A program made the position numbers and the translations under genes. The notes below the pieces were generated by a model that saw nothing but the letters and a program-made list of their open reading frames with translations, was not told where the DNA came from and did not search any database. From positions 186,001 to 250,000 of the forward strand of contig MSHJ01000013.1 of the NCBI GenBank assembly GCA_001941065.1: a stretch of DNA of 64,000 nucleotides, read 5' to 3'. Positions 47,513-57,062 of this stretch are shown piece after piece; position 1 is the first letter of the stretch, and each line of letters opens with the position of its first letter. Source of the stretch: Alistipes sp. Zagget8. Its GTDB lineage: Bacteria > Bacteroidota > Bacteroidia > Bacteroidales > Rikenellaceae.

Positions 47513-48520
47513 GTGAAAACAATCGTATCTACATTCGCTCTTTCTCTCGCGTTGTGTGCCGCTGCCGGAGCGACGGCCCAGACCAAGAGTGCGGTGCCGG
47601 CGCCTGCGGCCGATACCGTGTTGCTGTCGGAGACTGCCGACGGGGATTACATCGTCCGCAGGTATCTCGTCAAAAGCCGGAACGACTCCGACTATTCGGT
47701 CCGCTACCGGATCAACCTGGCGACGCTCAACGCCGCGCTCAGCGGCAATCCGAAGGAACTCGACGAACTCGATGTGTTCGTCGGCGACCTGACGAAAGAC
47801 ACGCTGAAGCGGGTCAGCGCGGTGACCGTCACGGGGTATTCGTCGCCCGACGGACCCGTGAAATTCAACGAGGCGCTGGCCGCCCGCCGTGCCAATGATT
47901 TCAAAGCCTATCTCGACCGGAAATACGGATTTTCGAAGAAATACAAGGTGACGGTGAACTCCGTCGCCGAGGATTGGGAGATGTGCCGCACGCTGGTCGC
48001 CCAGTCGTCAGTGCCCGATAAGCAGGCCGTGCTGGGTATCCTCGACAGTCGGCAGTCTCCGGACCAAAAGGAGCTGGCGCTGAAGAAGATGACCGCGGCG
48101 TGGGACTATATGAAGGAGAACATCCTGCCGCCGCTGCGCCGCGTCGAACTGACGATCGATTACCGGGTCAACAGCATCGTCGAGCAGCGGACGCTGATTC
48201 CCAAACCGAAACCGGCTCCGCAGCCGCAGCCCGCACAGCCTGCGGAACCTTATGTGGTTGTCGATGAGCAGGTAAGCGGCATTATCGTCGAGATGCCCAA
48301 CGAGCATGAGTATAAGAAAGAGATGCGCGAGGAGTCCCGCGAGGCCCGCAAGGAGGCCCGTGCCGCCGAGAAAATCGCCAAACACGAGGCCCGCGAAGCC
48401 CAGAAGATAGTCCGCGCACAGGAGAAAGCCGCCAAAAAGATCGCCAAGAAAGAGGCTAAGGCCGCCAAGAAGGCTGAGAAGGCTGCCAAGAAAACCTACA
48501 AGGACCTCGAAAAGATGTAG
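47513..48520 (+). CDS. Periplasmic OmpA-like protein with lysine/alanine/glutamate-rich helical tail
   Basis: This 335-residue protein reads from a GTG start at 47513 (no in-frame ATG precedes the signal peptide, which ends TAQ). Residues about 45-215 look OmpA-like (VTVTGYSSPDGPVKFNEALAARRANDFKAYLDRKYG), similar to the peptidoglycan-associated module found in Bacteroidetes fimbrial loci. A proline-rich linker (KPKPAPQPQPAQPAEP) leads to a long, strongly charged helix of Lys, Ala and Glu (about 270-335) that may form a coiled coil or bind anionic polymers. It is flanked by its own terminator, so it is monocistronic. The function is not established. Confidence 0.7.
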   Translation: MKTIVSTFALSLALCAAAGATAQTKSAVPAPAADTVLLSETADGDYIVRRYLVKSRNDSDYSVRYRINLATLNAALSGNPKELDELDVFVGDLTKDTLKRVSAVTVTGYSSPDGPVKFNEALAARRANDFKAYLDRKYGFSKKYKVTVNSVAEDWEMCRTLVAQSSVPDKQAVLGILDSRQSPDQKELALKKMTAAWDYMKENILPPLRRVELTIDYRVNSIVEQRTLIPKPKPAPQPQPAQPAEPYVVVDEQVSGIIVEMPNEHEYKKEMREESREARKEARAAEKIAKHEAREAQKIVRAQEKAAKKIAKKEAKAAKKAEKAAKKTYKDLEKM

Positions 48521-48529
48521 CTCGCCAAA

Positions 48530-48557
48530 AGATTCCGGAAATCCGGAATCTTTTTTT
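48530..48557 (+). terminator. Terminator after the OmpA-like gene
   Basis: A perfect 10-bp stem AGATTCCGGA/TCCGGAATCT with a 2-nt loop is followed by a T run. Confidence 0.9.
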
Positions 48558-48606
48558 GTCCGTCTCCCGTCCCGGAATTATTTCCCGGGACCGCAGCCTG
48601 AAAATG

Positions 48607-48637
48607 TTTGATAATCCGAAAGGTTTTACTACCTTTG
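48607..48637 (+). promoter_or_regulatory. Promoter for the small conserved gene
   Basis: TTTG at 48607-48610 and TACCTTTG at 48630-48637 are 19 bp apart, a perfect match to the -33/-7 consensus, 31 bp before ATG 48668. Confidence 0.8.
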
Positions 48638-48667
48638 CCGAAGCAAAAATTCTAAAATCTACCGAAT

Positions 48668-48955
48668 ATGGCAAATTTACGCAACCTGAAAAAGGAGATT
48701 GATTACCGCCTCGAGGAGGTTGTTTTCGACTGCGATATGGCTATTTGTTTCCAGCCTTCGAAAGAGAAGGAGATCTTCGAGGTGATGCAGGAGGCTGTTG
48801 CCGTGCGCAACGACCTGTTCGCCAAGGCGATGAATCCCGCCGAGCCGCACAACACGTCGCTCGTCCGCAAGCACTATGCCGCCCTGCGTGCCGAGATGGA
48901 CGATGTTTTCGGCCAGCTCTTCGAGAAACTGAGCAAGATCAACGGCCAGAAATAA
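48668..48955 (+). CDS. Small conserved helical protein of unknown function
   Basis: This 95-residue protein (MANLRNLKKEIDYRLEEVVFDCDM) is predicted fully helical and cytoplasmic, with no signal peptide. It matches the look of a small conserved Bacteroidetes protein that carries no named domain. It has a strong individual promoter and terminator, so it is an independent, probably well-expressed unit. Confidence 0.8.
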   Translation: MANLRNLKKEIDYRLEEVVFDCDMAICFQPSKEKEIFEVMQEAVAVRNDLFAKAMNPAEPHNTSLVRKHYAALRAEMDDVFGQLFEKLSKINGQK

Positions 48956-48992
48956 TTTTTCTGCCTGCCCTGAACGGGGAGAGGTAAAGCCC

Positions 48993-49034
48993 AAAAGCGG
49001 GATAACGATCCGGGAATCGTTGTCCCGCTTTTTT
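48993..49034 (+). terminator. Terminator after the small conserved gene
   Basis: A 17-bp stem with one G-U pair (48993-49009 with 49016-49032) is followed by a T run. Confidence 0.9.
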
Positions 49035-49052
49035 CGTACCCGCGGAATCGAT

Positions 49053-49083
49053 TTTGCAATCCGGGAATTTATGCCTATTTTTA
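49053..49083 (+). promoter_or_regulatory. Promoter for the DUF6377 regulator
   Basis: TTTG at 49053-49056 is followed after 19 bp by TATTTTTA, close to TAnnTTTG, 36 bp before ATG 49120. Confidence 0.6.
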
Positions 49084-49119
49084 CCCGTTGTTCCGCCTGA
49101 AATTCCACTGAACCCGATT

Positions 49120-50772
49120 ATGAAAATCCGTTTGCCGCTTTTTCTGACGCTCCTGCTGTCTGCGATCCTTCCGGTCGGGGCGCAGCCGGAGGGGAATCTC
49201 GGAAAGCAACTCCGCGAACTCGACCGGGTCATTGCCAACCGGGAGGTCTATGCGGCGCGGCGCGAGGGGCAGTTCGAAGAGATCAAACGCCGCCTCGCCC
49301 ACGGCAGCCTCTCTCCGGAGGAGCGGTTTGCCGATTATGGACGGCTGTTCAACGAATACCTCTCGTTCCAGGTCGACACGGCCATCCATTATGCCCTGCT
49401 GAAGAAGGAGCTGGCGCTCGGGACCGGCGACAGCCTGAAGATACTCGAAACGGACCTCAACCTCGCGCAGATTTATTCCATCGCTGGATTGAACCAGGAT
49501 GCGTTCGAGATACTCAATGCCATGTCGACCCGGCATTTCACCCCTTTCCTGCGCAGTTATTACCACAACATATACAGTATCCTCTACGAGAACGTCTACC
49601 AGTCGATCGACAATCCCGAACTCAAGCGGCACCACTACGAACTCCTGCACGACGCCTACACGGACCTGCTCGGCTCGCAGTCGCCCGACGAGGACGGCAG
49701 CAGTTACTACTACACGAAAGCCAACCTGCTGAATCTCGAGAACCGCCATTCCGAAGCGCGTGAATGGCTGGAGACGAATGCCGAACGCATGAAGACCAAT
49801 ATGCGCGAGGAGGCCATCTATTACTACCTGCTGGCCGAAACCTGCATCCACGGCGGCGGGACGCGCGGCGAGGCCGAACGCTTCTATGTCCGTTCGGCCA
49901 TCATCGACCTGAAGACCGGCATCAAGGAGTATGTTTCGCTCCACCGGCTGGCGCAGATGCTCTATGCCGACGGCGAGATCAACCGGGCTTACCGCTATCT
50001 GAAGGTGGCCCTCGAGGATGCCAATTACTGCAATTCGCAGAAACGGCTGGTCAAGGTGTCGCAGCTGCTGCCGATTATCGACAACGACTATCAGATACGC
50101 CGCAACCGCCAGCAGCGCAATCTTTACATCAGCCTTTCCTTTCTGGCCCTGCTGGTGGTGCTGCTCATTGCGGCGCTTACCTATATTAATAAGCTCTACC
50201 GGAACAACCGCCGGGTGGGGCTCCGGTTGGCGGCCCTGAATAACGAACTGAAAGAGCTGAACAGCCATCTGAGCGAGTCGAACCTCATCAAACAGACCTA
50301 TATCGTGCGATATATGGATTTCTGCCTGAGCTATATCGACCAGATGGATTCGCGCCTCAAGCGCATCGCGCGTCTGCTCGACGGCAACAACCGCGACGCG
50401 CTGCGCAAGGCGCTGGACCCGGCGGCGTTCGCCCGCGAGAACCTCGAGCTGTTCTACAATAATTTCGACATCACCTTTCTGAAACTCTTTCCGTCGTTCG
50501 TGGAGGAGTACAATAAACTGCTGAAGCCCTCCGAACGCATCGTGCTGAAGGCTCCCGACGCACTCACCACCGAACTGCGCATCTATGCGCTCGTCCGGCT
50601 GGGTATCACCGACAGCGTGCAGATCGCGCAGTTCCTGCATTGTTCGCTCTCGACGGTCTATAACAACCGGACCTCGGCCCGCAACAAAGCTTGTGTGGAC
50701 CGCAGCCGCTTCGAACATTTCGTCGCCCGCATCGGCATTGCCGAGGAGATCGGCAGCGACGGGCTGAAATAG
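49120..50772 (+). CDS. DUF6377-type membrane transcriptional regulator of the adjacent PUL
   Basis: From ATG 49120 (MKIRLPLFLTLLLSAILPVGAQ) the protein has 550 residues with a signal peptide. A TPR-like helical sensor region (about residues 25-325) faces the periplasm. One transmembrane segment (about 333-358, YISLSFLALLVVLLIAALTY) precedes a cytoplasmic helical part. The C-terminal region resembles a helix-turn-helix (LRIYALVRLGITDSVQIAQFLHCSLSTVYNNRTSARNKA is the family hallmark; its core is ITDSVQIAQFLHCSLSTVY). Such proteins sit upstream of SusCD and presumably switch the locus on when a glycan fragment is sensed. The ligand is inferred, not shown. Confidence 0.85.
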   Translation: MKIRLPLFLTLLLSAILPVGAQPEGNLGKQLRELDRVIANREVYAARREGQFEEIKRRLAHGSLSPEERFADYGRLFNEYLSFQVDTAIHYALLKKELALGTGDSLKILETDLNLAQIYSIAGLNQDAFEILNAMSTRHFTPFLRSYYHNIYSILYENVYQSIDNPELKRHHYELLHDAYTDLLGSQSPDEDGSSYYYTKANLLNLENRHSEAREWLETNAERMKTNMREEAIYYYLLAETCIHGGGTRGEAERFYVRSAIIDLKTGIKEYVSLHRLAQMLYADGEINRAYRYLKVALEDANYCNSQKRLVKVSQLLPIIDNDYQIRRNRQQRNLYISLSFLALLVVLLIAALTYINKLYRNNRRVGLRLAALNNELKELNSHLSESNLIKQTYIVRYMDFCLSYIDQMDSRLKRIARLLDGNNRDALRKALDPAAFARENLELFYNNFDITFLKLFPSFVEEYNKLLKPSERIVLKAPDALTTELRIYALVRLGITDSVQIAQFLHCSLSTVYNNRTSARNKACVDRSRFEHFVARIGIAEEIGSDGLK

Positions 50773-50792
50773 CCCGGAGGCGATTCCCGCCA

Positions 50793-50810
50793 CTACCGGT
50801 AGCGCTACCG
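50793..50810. promoter_or_regulatory. Overlapping palindromes upstream of the PUL susC
   Basis: CTACCGGTAG (50793-50802) and CGGTAGCGCTACCG (50797-50810) are both perfect palindromes and overlap. They lie between the regulator stop and the susC promoter and could be a regulator site or a weak termination hairpin. There is no U run. Confidence 0.45.
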
Positions 50811-50891
50811 ATATGAATCGGGCGCGTTTATTCATGTCGCTGACTGTCAGCTGAATTCTTCGAAAAAATCACTACTTTTTAGCTCCCTGCT

Positions 50892-50923
50892 CTTGCAGGA
50901 GGCTCGGCGGCGGTATAAATTTG
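50892..50923 (+). promoter_or_regulatory. Promoter for the alpha-glucan PUL
   Basis: CTTG at 50892-50895 and a perfect TAAATTTG at 50916-50923 are 20 bp apart. A 5-bp inverted repeat CCTGC-TCTT-GCAGG (50886-50899) overlaps the -33 element. The leader to ATG 50987 is about 55 nt. Confidence 0.65.
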
Positions 50924-50986
50924 TCTTCAGAGCGGCAGGTTCGTTTGCCGCCGGCTAATCTAACAATAACCTAAACCAACCGGAGT

Positions 50987-53900
50987 ATGCGAAAAACTCT
51001 ACCTTGTTGTATACGCGCAATGCTGTCCGTCCTCGCCCTGTTTTTGTCCGCGGCGGCGGCTTCGGCGGCAACGATCCCGATTAACGGCCTGGTCGTTAAT
51101 CGGGAAAAAGAGCCGATGGTCGGCGTTACGGTCCTGCTCAAAGGCACCTCGCAGGGCGTTACGACCGATGCCGAAGGCCGTTTCTTCATCGATGTCCCCG
51201 ACAAGAAAAGCGTTCTGAGCTTCGGATTCGTCGGCTACCAGACGCAGGAAATCGTGGTCGGCAGTCGGATCAACCTCCATGTCATTCTCGAAGAGCAGGT
51301 TTCGGAACTCGACGAAGTGGTCGTCGTGGGTTACGGCACGCAGCGGAAACTGAGCGTCGTGGGGGCCGTCGAGGGCCTCGCCCCGAAGGACCTGCAGATC
51401 GGTACCAACCGCTCGCTGAGCAACAACCTTGCGGGGCAGCTTTCGGGCGTGATCGCCGTGCAGCGCACGGGCGAGCCGGGCAAGGACAATTCGGATTTCT
51501 GGATTCGCGGCATCAGCACCTTTGCCGGAGGCTCCACGCCGCTGGTGCTGGTCGACGGCGTCGAGCGTTCGCTCAACGACATGGACCCGGCCGAGATCGA
51601 GTCGTTCTCGATCCTGAAGGATGCCGCCGCGAGTGCCGTCTACGGCGTGCGGGGTGCCAACGGTGTGATCCTGATCAACACCAAGCGTGGCGAGGTGGGA
51701 CCTCCGAAAGTCTCGCTGCGTTACGAGGTCGCCATGAGCGAGCCGACGAAGCTCCCGGAATTCGTCGATGCGACCACCTATATGGAGGTCATGAACGCCA
51801 TCGCGTCGGACAGCCGCATCACGCTGCCGTTCTCTCAAAAGCAGATCGGCCTCACGAAGTCCCGGTACGATACGGATCTCTATCCCGATGTCGACTGGAT
51901 CGACGCCATCACGAAGAAACATGCCTGGAATCAGCGTGTGAACGTCAATGTCAACGGCGGTTCGCCCGTGCTGCGCTACAATGTCACGGCCTCGGTCTAC
52001 AACGAGCGGGGCATCATGGAGCGCGACGACAGCCAGTCGTGGGACGGTTCGACCAAGCTGACCCGTTACAACGTCCGTTCGAACGTCGATGTGGACATCA
52101 CCAAAACCACGCTGCTGAAAATCAACATCGGCGGCTACCTGCAGCGGCAGAACAAGGTCAACCACGACATCGAGGACCTGTTCAACGTGGCCTTCAACAC
52201 GCCGCCGTTCGTCCATCCGACCATCTATTCCAACGGAAAGGTCGCCCGCAAGGACGGCAACCAGAATCCCTGGGCGCTGGCCACGCAGACCGGCTACCAG
52301 CGTCTTTCCAACTCCAAGATCGAGAGCCAGGCTTCGCTCGAGCAGAACCTGAAATTCATCACCCCGGGCCTGCGGGCCCGTATGACCTTCGCTTTCGACA
52401 GCTCGAACGCCAGTCTCGTGCGGCGCGGCAAGACGCCCGATTACTACAATCCGGCCACGGGGCGCGACGACGACGGCAACCTGATTATGAACATCGCCAG
52501 CTACGGACAGGAGTTCCTCGACCATGCCTCGTCGGGTGAATTCGGCGAGCAGACGACCTATCTCGAAGGCGCCGTGAGCTATTCGCGCGAGTTCGGCAAA
52601 CACTATGTCGATGCCATGCTGCTCTACAACCAGCGCAGTTACGACACCGGCGAGAAGCTGCCTTACCGCAACCAGGGCTTCGCGGGGCGTTTCTCCTACT
52701 CCTACGACCGCCGCTATGTCGCCGAGTTCAATTTCGGATACAACGGTTCGGAGAATTTCGCCCGCGACCACCGCTTCGGCTTCTTTCCTTCGGTGGCCGT
52801 CGGCTGGCTGATCTCCGAGGAGCACTTTATGGAGCCGGCCCGCGACGTGCTGTCGAAGCTCAAGCTGCGCGGTTCCTACGGCATCGTCGGTAACGACCGC
52901 ATCAACGGACTGCGCTTCGCCTATATCACCACGCTGGGGACCAACAACGGCTATTCGTGGGGTACGGACGGCAGCGGCGGCCACACGACCCAGGGCAATG
53001 TCTCCCATACGGGCCGCTGGGAGGGGCACCAGGGAGTCGCCGACCTCACCTGGGAGGAGTCCGCGAAATTCGACATCGGCCTGGAACTGGGGCTCTGGAA
53101 CGCCCTGAACCTACAGGCGGACTATTTCTTCGAGCGCCGCAGCAACATCTTCATGCAGCGCACCAACATCCCCGGCTCGGCAGGCTTCATCGACTCTCCG
53201 TGGGCCAACTACGGCATTGTCGAAAACCGGGGTGTCGATCTGGCGCTGGAGTTCAACAAGCAGTTCGGCCGCGACTGGTTCCTTTCGCTCAAGGGCACGT
53301 TTACCTTCGCCCGCAACAAGATCATCGAGAAGGACGAGGCCCCGACCGTCGTCGGCACCTACCGCTCCTATACCGGACAGTCGGTCTCGACGCTCTACGG
53401 CCTGACGGCGCTCGGGCTCTTCACCGAGGCTGATTTCGCCGACGTTGAAAAAGGTATCCTGCGCGAGGGGCTTCCCACGCAGTCGTACAGTTCGGTCCGT
53501 CCGGGCGACATCCGCTACAAGGACCTGAACGGCGACGGGGTGATCGACGATCAGGACATGGGGCCCATCGGCGGCACCGAGACCCCGGAGATCGTCTATG
53601 GATTCGGGGCCAGCGCCCGCTGGAAGAACCTCGATGTCAGTGTCTTCCTGCAGGGTACGGCCAATACGTGGCGCATCGTCGGCAGCGATGTCTTCATTCC
53701 CGGCAGCGGTTCGGGCGTGCTGGGCAACATCCTGACCAACTATGCCGACAGTTGGAGCCCCGACAGTCCGCGTCAGGATGTCTTCTACCCGCGTTTTTCC
53801 TACGGTTCGAGCCTCAATAACCGGCAGCCGTCGACCTGGTGGAAGAAGAGCATGAGCTTCCTGCGCGTGAAGACCGTCGAGATCGGCTATACCTATAAGA

Positions 53901-54040
53901 AATGCCGGTTCTTCGTGAGCGGCAACAACCTCTTCTGTTTTTCGAATTTCAAACTCTGGGACCCCGAGGTCGGAGCCAACGACGGACTGATCTATCCGAC
54001 GATGCGCAGTTATTCGCTGGGAGCTTCCGTAACCTTCTAA
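50987..54040 (+). CDS. SusC-family TonB-dependent glycan receptor
   Basis: This 1017-residue protein has a signal peptide (1-28). A CarboxypepD-regulatory-like domain spans about residues 30-105 (INGLVVNREKEPMVGVTVLLKG), and the plug domain has the DEVVVVGYGTQRK segment and LKDAAASAVYGVRGANGVILI. A complete barrel ends SLGASVTF. It imports oligosaccharides, with SusD as lid. It is intact and has no homopolymer tract, in contrast to the other two SusC genes in the window. It is followed by susD at 12 bp. Confidence 0.95.
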   Translation: MRKTLPCCIRAMLSVLALFLSAAAASAATIPINGLVVNREKEPMVGVTVLLKGTSQGVTTDAEGRFFIDVPDKKSVLSFGFVGYQTQEIVVGSRINLHVILEEQVSELDEVVVVGYGTQRKLSVVGAVEGLAPKDLQIGTNRSLSNNLAGQLSGVIAVQRTGEPGKDNSDFWIRGISTFAGGSTPLVLVDGVERSLNDMDPAEIESFSILKDAAASAVYGVRGANGVILINTKRGEVGPPKVSLRYEVAMSEPTKLPEFVDATTYMEVMNAIASDSRITLPFSQKQIGLTKSRYDTDLYPDVDWIDAITKKHAWNQRVNVNVNGGSPVLRYNVTASVYNERGIMERDDSQSWDGSTKLTRYNVRSNVDVDITKTTLLKINIGGYLQRQNKVNHDIEDLFNVAFNTPPFVHPTIYSNGKVARKDGNQNPWALATQTGYQRLSNSKIESQASLEQNLKFITPGLRARMTFAFDSSNASLVRRGKTPDYYNPATGRDDDGNLIMNIASYGQEFLDHASSGEFGEQTTYLEGAVSYSREFGKHYVDAMLLYNQRSYDTGEKLPYRNQGFAGRFSYSYDRRYVAEFNFGYNGSENFARDHRFGFFPSVAVGWLISEEHFMEPARDVLSKLKLRGSYGIVGNDRINGLRFAYITTLGTNNGYSWGTDGSGGHTTQGNVSHTGRWEGHQGVADLTWEESAKFDIGLELGLWNALNLQADYFFERRSNIFMQRTNIPGSAGFIDSPWANYGIVENRGVDLALEFNKQFGRDWFLSLKGTFTFARNKIIEKDEAPTVVGTYRSYTGQSVSTLYGLTALGLFTEADFADVEKGILREGLPTQSYSSVRPGDIRYKDLNGDGVIDDQDMGPIGGTETPEIVYGFGASARWKNLDVSVFLQGTANTWRIVGSDVFIPGSGSGVLGNILTNYADSWSPDSPRQDVFYPRFSYGSSLNNRQPSTWWKKSMSFLRVKTVEIGYTYKKCRFFVSGNNLFCFSNFKLWDPEVGANDGLIYPTMRSYSLGASVTF

Positions 54041-54052
54041 AACCGTTCTGCT

Positions 54053-55918
54053 ATGAAAATACGCATATACCTGACTATCGTGCTGGCGGGCTTTTCGCTG
54101 CTCGCATCGTGTTCCTACCTCGACCAGGTGCCCGAGGACGAGCTGACGCTCGAAATGGTCTTCAACGACAAGACCCGCACCGAAGACTGGCTGGCCGGCA
54201 TCTACGCGGGCATCGCCGATCCCTATTGGGACTATATGAACAAGGCCGGTTACGACACGCTGGGCGACGACATGACGCTGCCCACGGCCTGGACGACCTT
54301 CGACTGGACGGTGCTCCACATGGTCGCCGGCAACTGGTCGCCCGCCACCGAATGGAAGATGTACTACTGGTCGGAACTGCCCAAATACATCCGTTCGGCC
54401 TATATCTTCCTCGACCATGTGAAACCCCTGCCGCAGGACGGTGTGACCGCCTCGGAGGTGGCCCTGATGAAGAACGAGGCCCGGTTTATGATCGCTTACT
54501 ACTACTGGCTGCTGATCGAGACCTACGGCCCGATTCCGTTCTCGCCGGGGCTGGTCGACGCCGGGGCGAGCAACGAGGAGCTGTTGATCGGCCAGACGCC
54601 GTTCGATACGATTGTCGACTGGATCGACAAGGAGCTGATAGAGGCGGCCAAGGGGCTGCCGGCCTACTATACCAACAACAACAAGTTCGGCCGTGCGACG
54701 TCGGTCATGTGCCATGCCGTCCGGGCCCGCATGCTGCTCTTTGCCGCCAGCGACCTTGTGAACGGCAATCCGGACTATGCCGGACACGTGAACAAGAAGG
54801 GCGAGGCGCTTTTCAGCACGCAGCACGACCCTTCGAAATGGACGAAAGCCGCCGAAGCCTGCCGGGAGCTGATCGAGCTGGCCGAAGGCAACGGTTACAG
54901 GCTTTACACCGAACTGACGGCCGACGGCAAGATCGATCCTTTCCTGTCGTACCAGAACATGATGTTCACCCGCTGGACCGACGGCAACAAGGAGATTCTT
55001 TTCGCACGCCCCGGAGGGTGTAACATCTGGGATTACGAGAAGCACGCCACGCCGCGCGGCAGCGGCGGCAACGGCGGTCTGGGCGTGAGCCAGTCGCTGG
55101 TCGACGCCTTCTTCATGAAAAACGGCCTGCCGATCGACGACTCCGCCTCGGGCTATTCCGATGTCGGTTACTCGACGGCCTCCGACCGCCGCAATACGGA
55201 GTGGATCGAGGGAAGCCCCACGGAGACCCCCGGTGAAATCACCACCGCAGGAACCTATAATATGTACTGTAACCGCGAGGCGCGTTTCTATGTCACGGTG
55301 CTTTACAACGATGCGTGGTTCCGCGAGTCGAACCGCCGCACGGAGTTCCACAACCCCGACATGGACGGTGGCGGCTACAACTCCCCGCAGGCGGGCTACC
55401 TGCTGCGCAAGAAGGTGCATCCCGACCACAACGAGCTGAACGACAATTATATCTACCGTCCGGGAATCCTCTATCGGCTGGGCGAGGCTTACCTCAATTA
55501 CGCCGAGGCGCTGAACGAGTGCGACCCGGGCAATGCGGACATCCTCGTCTACCTGAACAAGATCCGCGAACGCGCCGGCATTCCGACCTACGGGCCCGGT
55601 CCCGACCAGATCGCGGTCGACGTTTCGGACCAGATCGCCATGCGCAAACTGATCCGCATGGAACGCCGTGTCGAACTCTGCGTCGAGGGCGTCCGCTACA
55701 ACGACCTGCGCCGCTGGAAGGAGGCCGGGAACGTGCTCAACGAGCCGGTTTACGGCATGAACGTCAACGCCACGACCCGCGACGGCTATTTCCGCCGCAC
55801 GCTGCTCGACTACAAGCACGTCTACCGCAAGGCGTTCTATTTCATGCCCGTGCCGAGCTGGGAGATGGACAAGAATCCCAACCTCGTGCAGAATCCCTAT
55901 TGGTCAACCCAGGAATAA
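54053..55918 (+). CDS. SusD-family glycan-binding lipoprotein
   Basis: This 621-residue lipoprotein has lipobox LLASC (Cys20) followed by SYLDQVPEDELTLEMVF. The TPR-like body includes NEARFMIAYYYWLLIETYGPIPF, and the C-terminal part has RPGILYRLGEAYLNYAEALNE and RKLIRMERRVELCVEGVRYNDLRRW-type family segments (longer runs are shown by position only: about residues 528-555). It ends NPYWSTQE. It is surface-exposed, pairs with the SusC encoded 12 bp upstream and binds the target glycan. Confidence 0.94.
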   Translation: MKIRIYLTIVLAGFSLLASCSYLDQVPEDELTLEMVFNDKTRTEDWLAGIYAGIADPYWDYMNKAGYDTLGDDMTLPTAWTTFDWTVLHMVAGNWSPATEWKMYYWSELPKYIRSAYIFLDHVKPLPQDGVTASEVALMKNEARFMIAYYYWLLIETYGPIPFSPGLVDAGASNEELLIGQTPFDTIVDWIDKELIEAAKGLPAYYTNNNKFGRATSVMCHAVRARMLLFAASDLVNGNPDYAGHVNKKGEALFSTQHDPSKWTKAAEACRELIELAEGNGYRLYTELTADGKIDPFLSYQNMMFTRWTDGNKEILFARPGGCNIWDYEKHATPRGSGGNGGLGVSQSLVDAFFMKNGLPIDDSASGYSDVGYSTASDRRNTEWIEGSPTETPGEITTAGTYNMYCNREARFYVTVLYNDAWFRESNRRTEFHNPDMDGGGYNSPQAGYLLRKKVHPDHNELNDNYIYRPGILYRLGEAYLNYAEALNECDPGNADILVYLNKIRERAGIPTYGPGPDQIAVDVSDQIAMRKLIRMERRVELCVEGVRYNDLRRWKEAGNVLNEPVYGMNVNATTRDGYFRRTLLDYKHVYRKAFYFMPVPSWEMDKNPNLVQNPYWSTQE

Positions 55919-55928
55919 CACGCAACCG

Positions 55929-57044
55929 ATGAAAAAACAGCATTTTATCTGGATACTGGTTTCGCTCCTTGCATTCGCCGGATGCGACGAGGACAAAAGC
56001 CCCTATGCTCCGACCGGCGGCGAAGCGCTCCGCATCGATGCCTCCGTGGAGGAGATCGTGCTCGACCCCGCGAACAATGCCCAAACGGCCGTTACGTTCA
56101 CCTGGAACCGGGGTTATACTTACGGCAGCGCCGTTTCGGTGGAGTATTGCTTCAAGATGGACATTGCCGACAACAATTTCGCCACGGCGACCGACCTCGA
56201 GGTGCTGGGACCGGATGTTTTCGAGCGCAGCTTCACGGTCGAGGAGCTCAACGACCTCTGCCTCGAACGGTGGGGGATTACCCCGGGCGAATCCGCCCGG
56301 CTCGAGGGCAAAGTGATCGCCCGCCTCACGGCCGACAAATTCCTCATGCCCGGAGTCGCTACGACGGCTTTCGACGTGCAGACCTACGAACTGCCCTCCG
56401 CGCCGCTCTACCTGCTGGGCGATGCCGTCGAGGTCGACGGCGCCGCGCTGGGCTGGGAACCTTCGAAAGCCGTGGCCATGACCGAGGAGGTTCTCTCGCG
56501 CCAGTACAGCTACAAAGGCCGTTTCCGCGCCGGCGAATACATTCTGCCGCGACAGCGCACGAGCCTGCTTCCGGCCTTCTTCCGCGGGGCGGACGCCTCC
56601 TCGATGGAGCTCTGCACCGATGCGGAGGGCACGCGCCTGCAGATCGACCGTTCGGCCACCTACCGGCTGGTCGTGAACACCAAGCGCCTGACCCATACGC
56701 TGGTATATTATCCGGAATACGAGTCCGTCTATATGGTCGGGGGCGCCACTCCGGGCGACTGGACCATTGAAAAGGCCACTCCGCTGACCTGGGTAGAGGG
56801 TACCGCACAATTTGTTTACGAAGGCCCTCTGGTGGCCGGCGAACTGAAATTCCCGGCCGGAAAGGCCAGCTGGGACGCTCCCTTCTTCATGCCCGTCGTC
56901 GAGGACTGCACCGACCTGACGATGACGGGGGTGCAGTTGGTGCAGCCCGGCGGCGTGGACTACAAATGGCGCGTCACCGAGGCCGGAAACTACCGGATCA
57001 CGCTCGACATCGACGCGCTGACGATCAGTTTTGAAAAACGCTAA
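55929..57044 (+). CDS. SusE-like outer-membrane glycan-binding lipoprotein
   Basis: This 371-residue lipoprotein has lipobox FAGC followed by DEDKS. An N-terminal SusE Ig-like domain (about residues 33-145, with AQTAVTFTWNRGYTYGSAVS) is followed by two SusE/F-type carbohydrate-binding modules (about 150-265 and 267-371, the latter with YMVGGATPGDW). It lies 10 bp after susD. It probably holds alpha-glucan at the cell surface, as SusE does in the starch system. Confidence 0.85.
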   Translation: MKKQHFIWILVSLLAFAGCDEDKSPYAPTGGEALRIDASVEEIVLDPANNAQTAVTFTWNRGYTYGSAVSVEYCFKMDIADNNFATATDLEVLGPDVFERSFTVEELNDLCLERWGITPGESARLEGKVIARLTADKFLMPGVATTAFDVQTYELPSAPLYLLGDAVEVDGAALGWEPSKAVAMTEEVLSRQYSYKGRFRAGEYILPRQRTSLLPAFFRGADASSMELCTDAEGTRLQIDRSATYRLVVNTKRLTHTLVYYPEYESVYMVGGATPGDWTIEKATPLTWVEGTAQFVYEGPLVAGELKFPAGKASWDAPFFMPVVEDCTDLTMTGVQLVQPGGVDYKWRVTEAGNYRITLDIDALTISFEKR

Positions 57045-57062
57045 CCCTTAAAATTTCTGAAA

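Noticed and set aside
53111..55819. A minus-strand reading frame of 902 codons opposite susC and susD
   Set aside because: It is antisense to conserved genes and lacks a signal peptide or domain.
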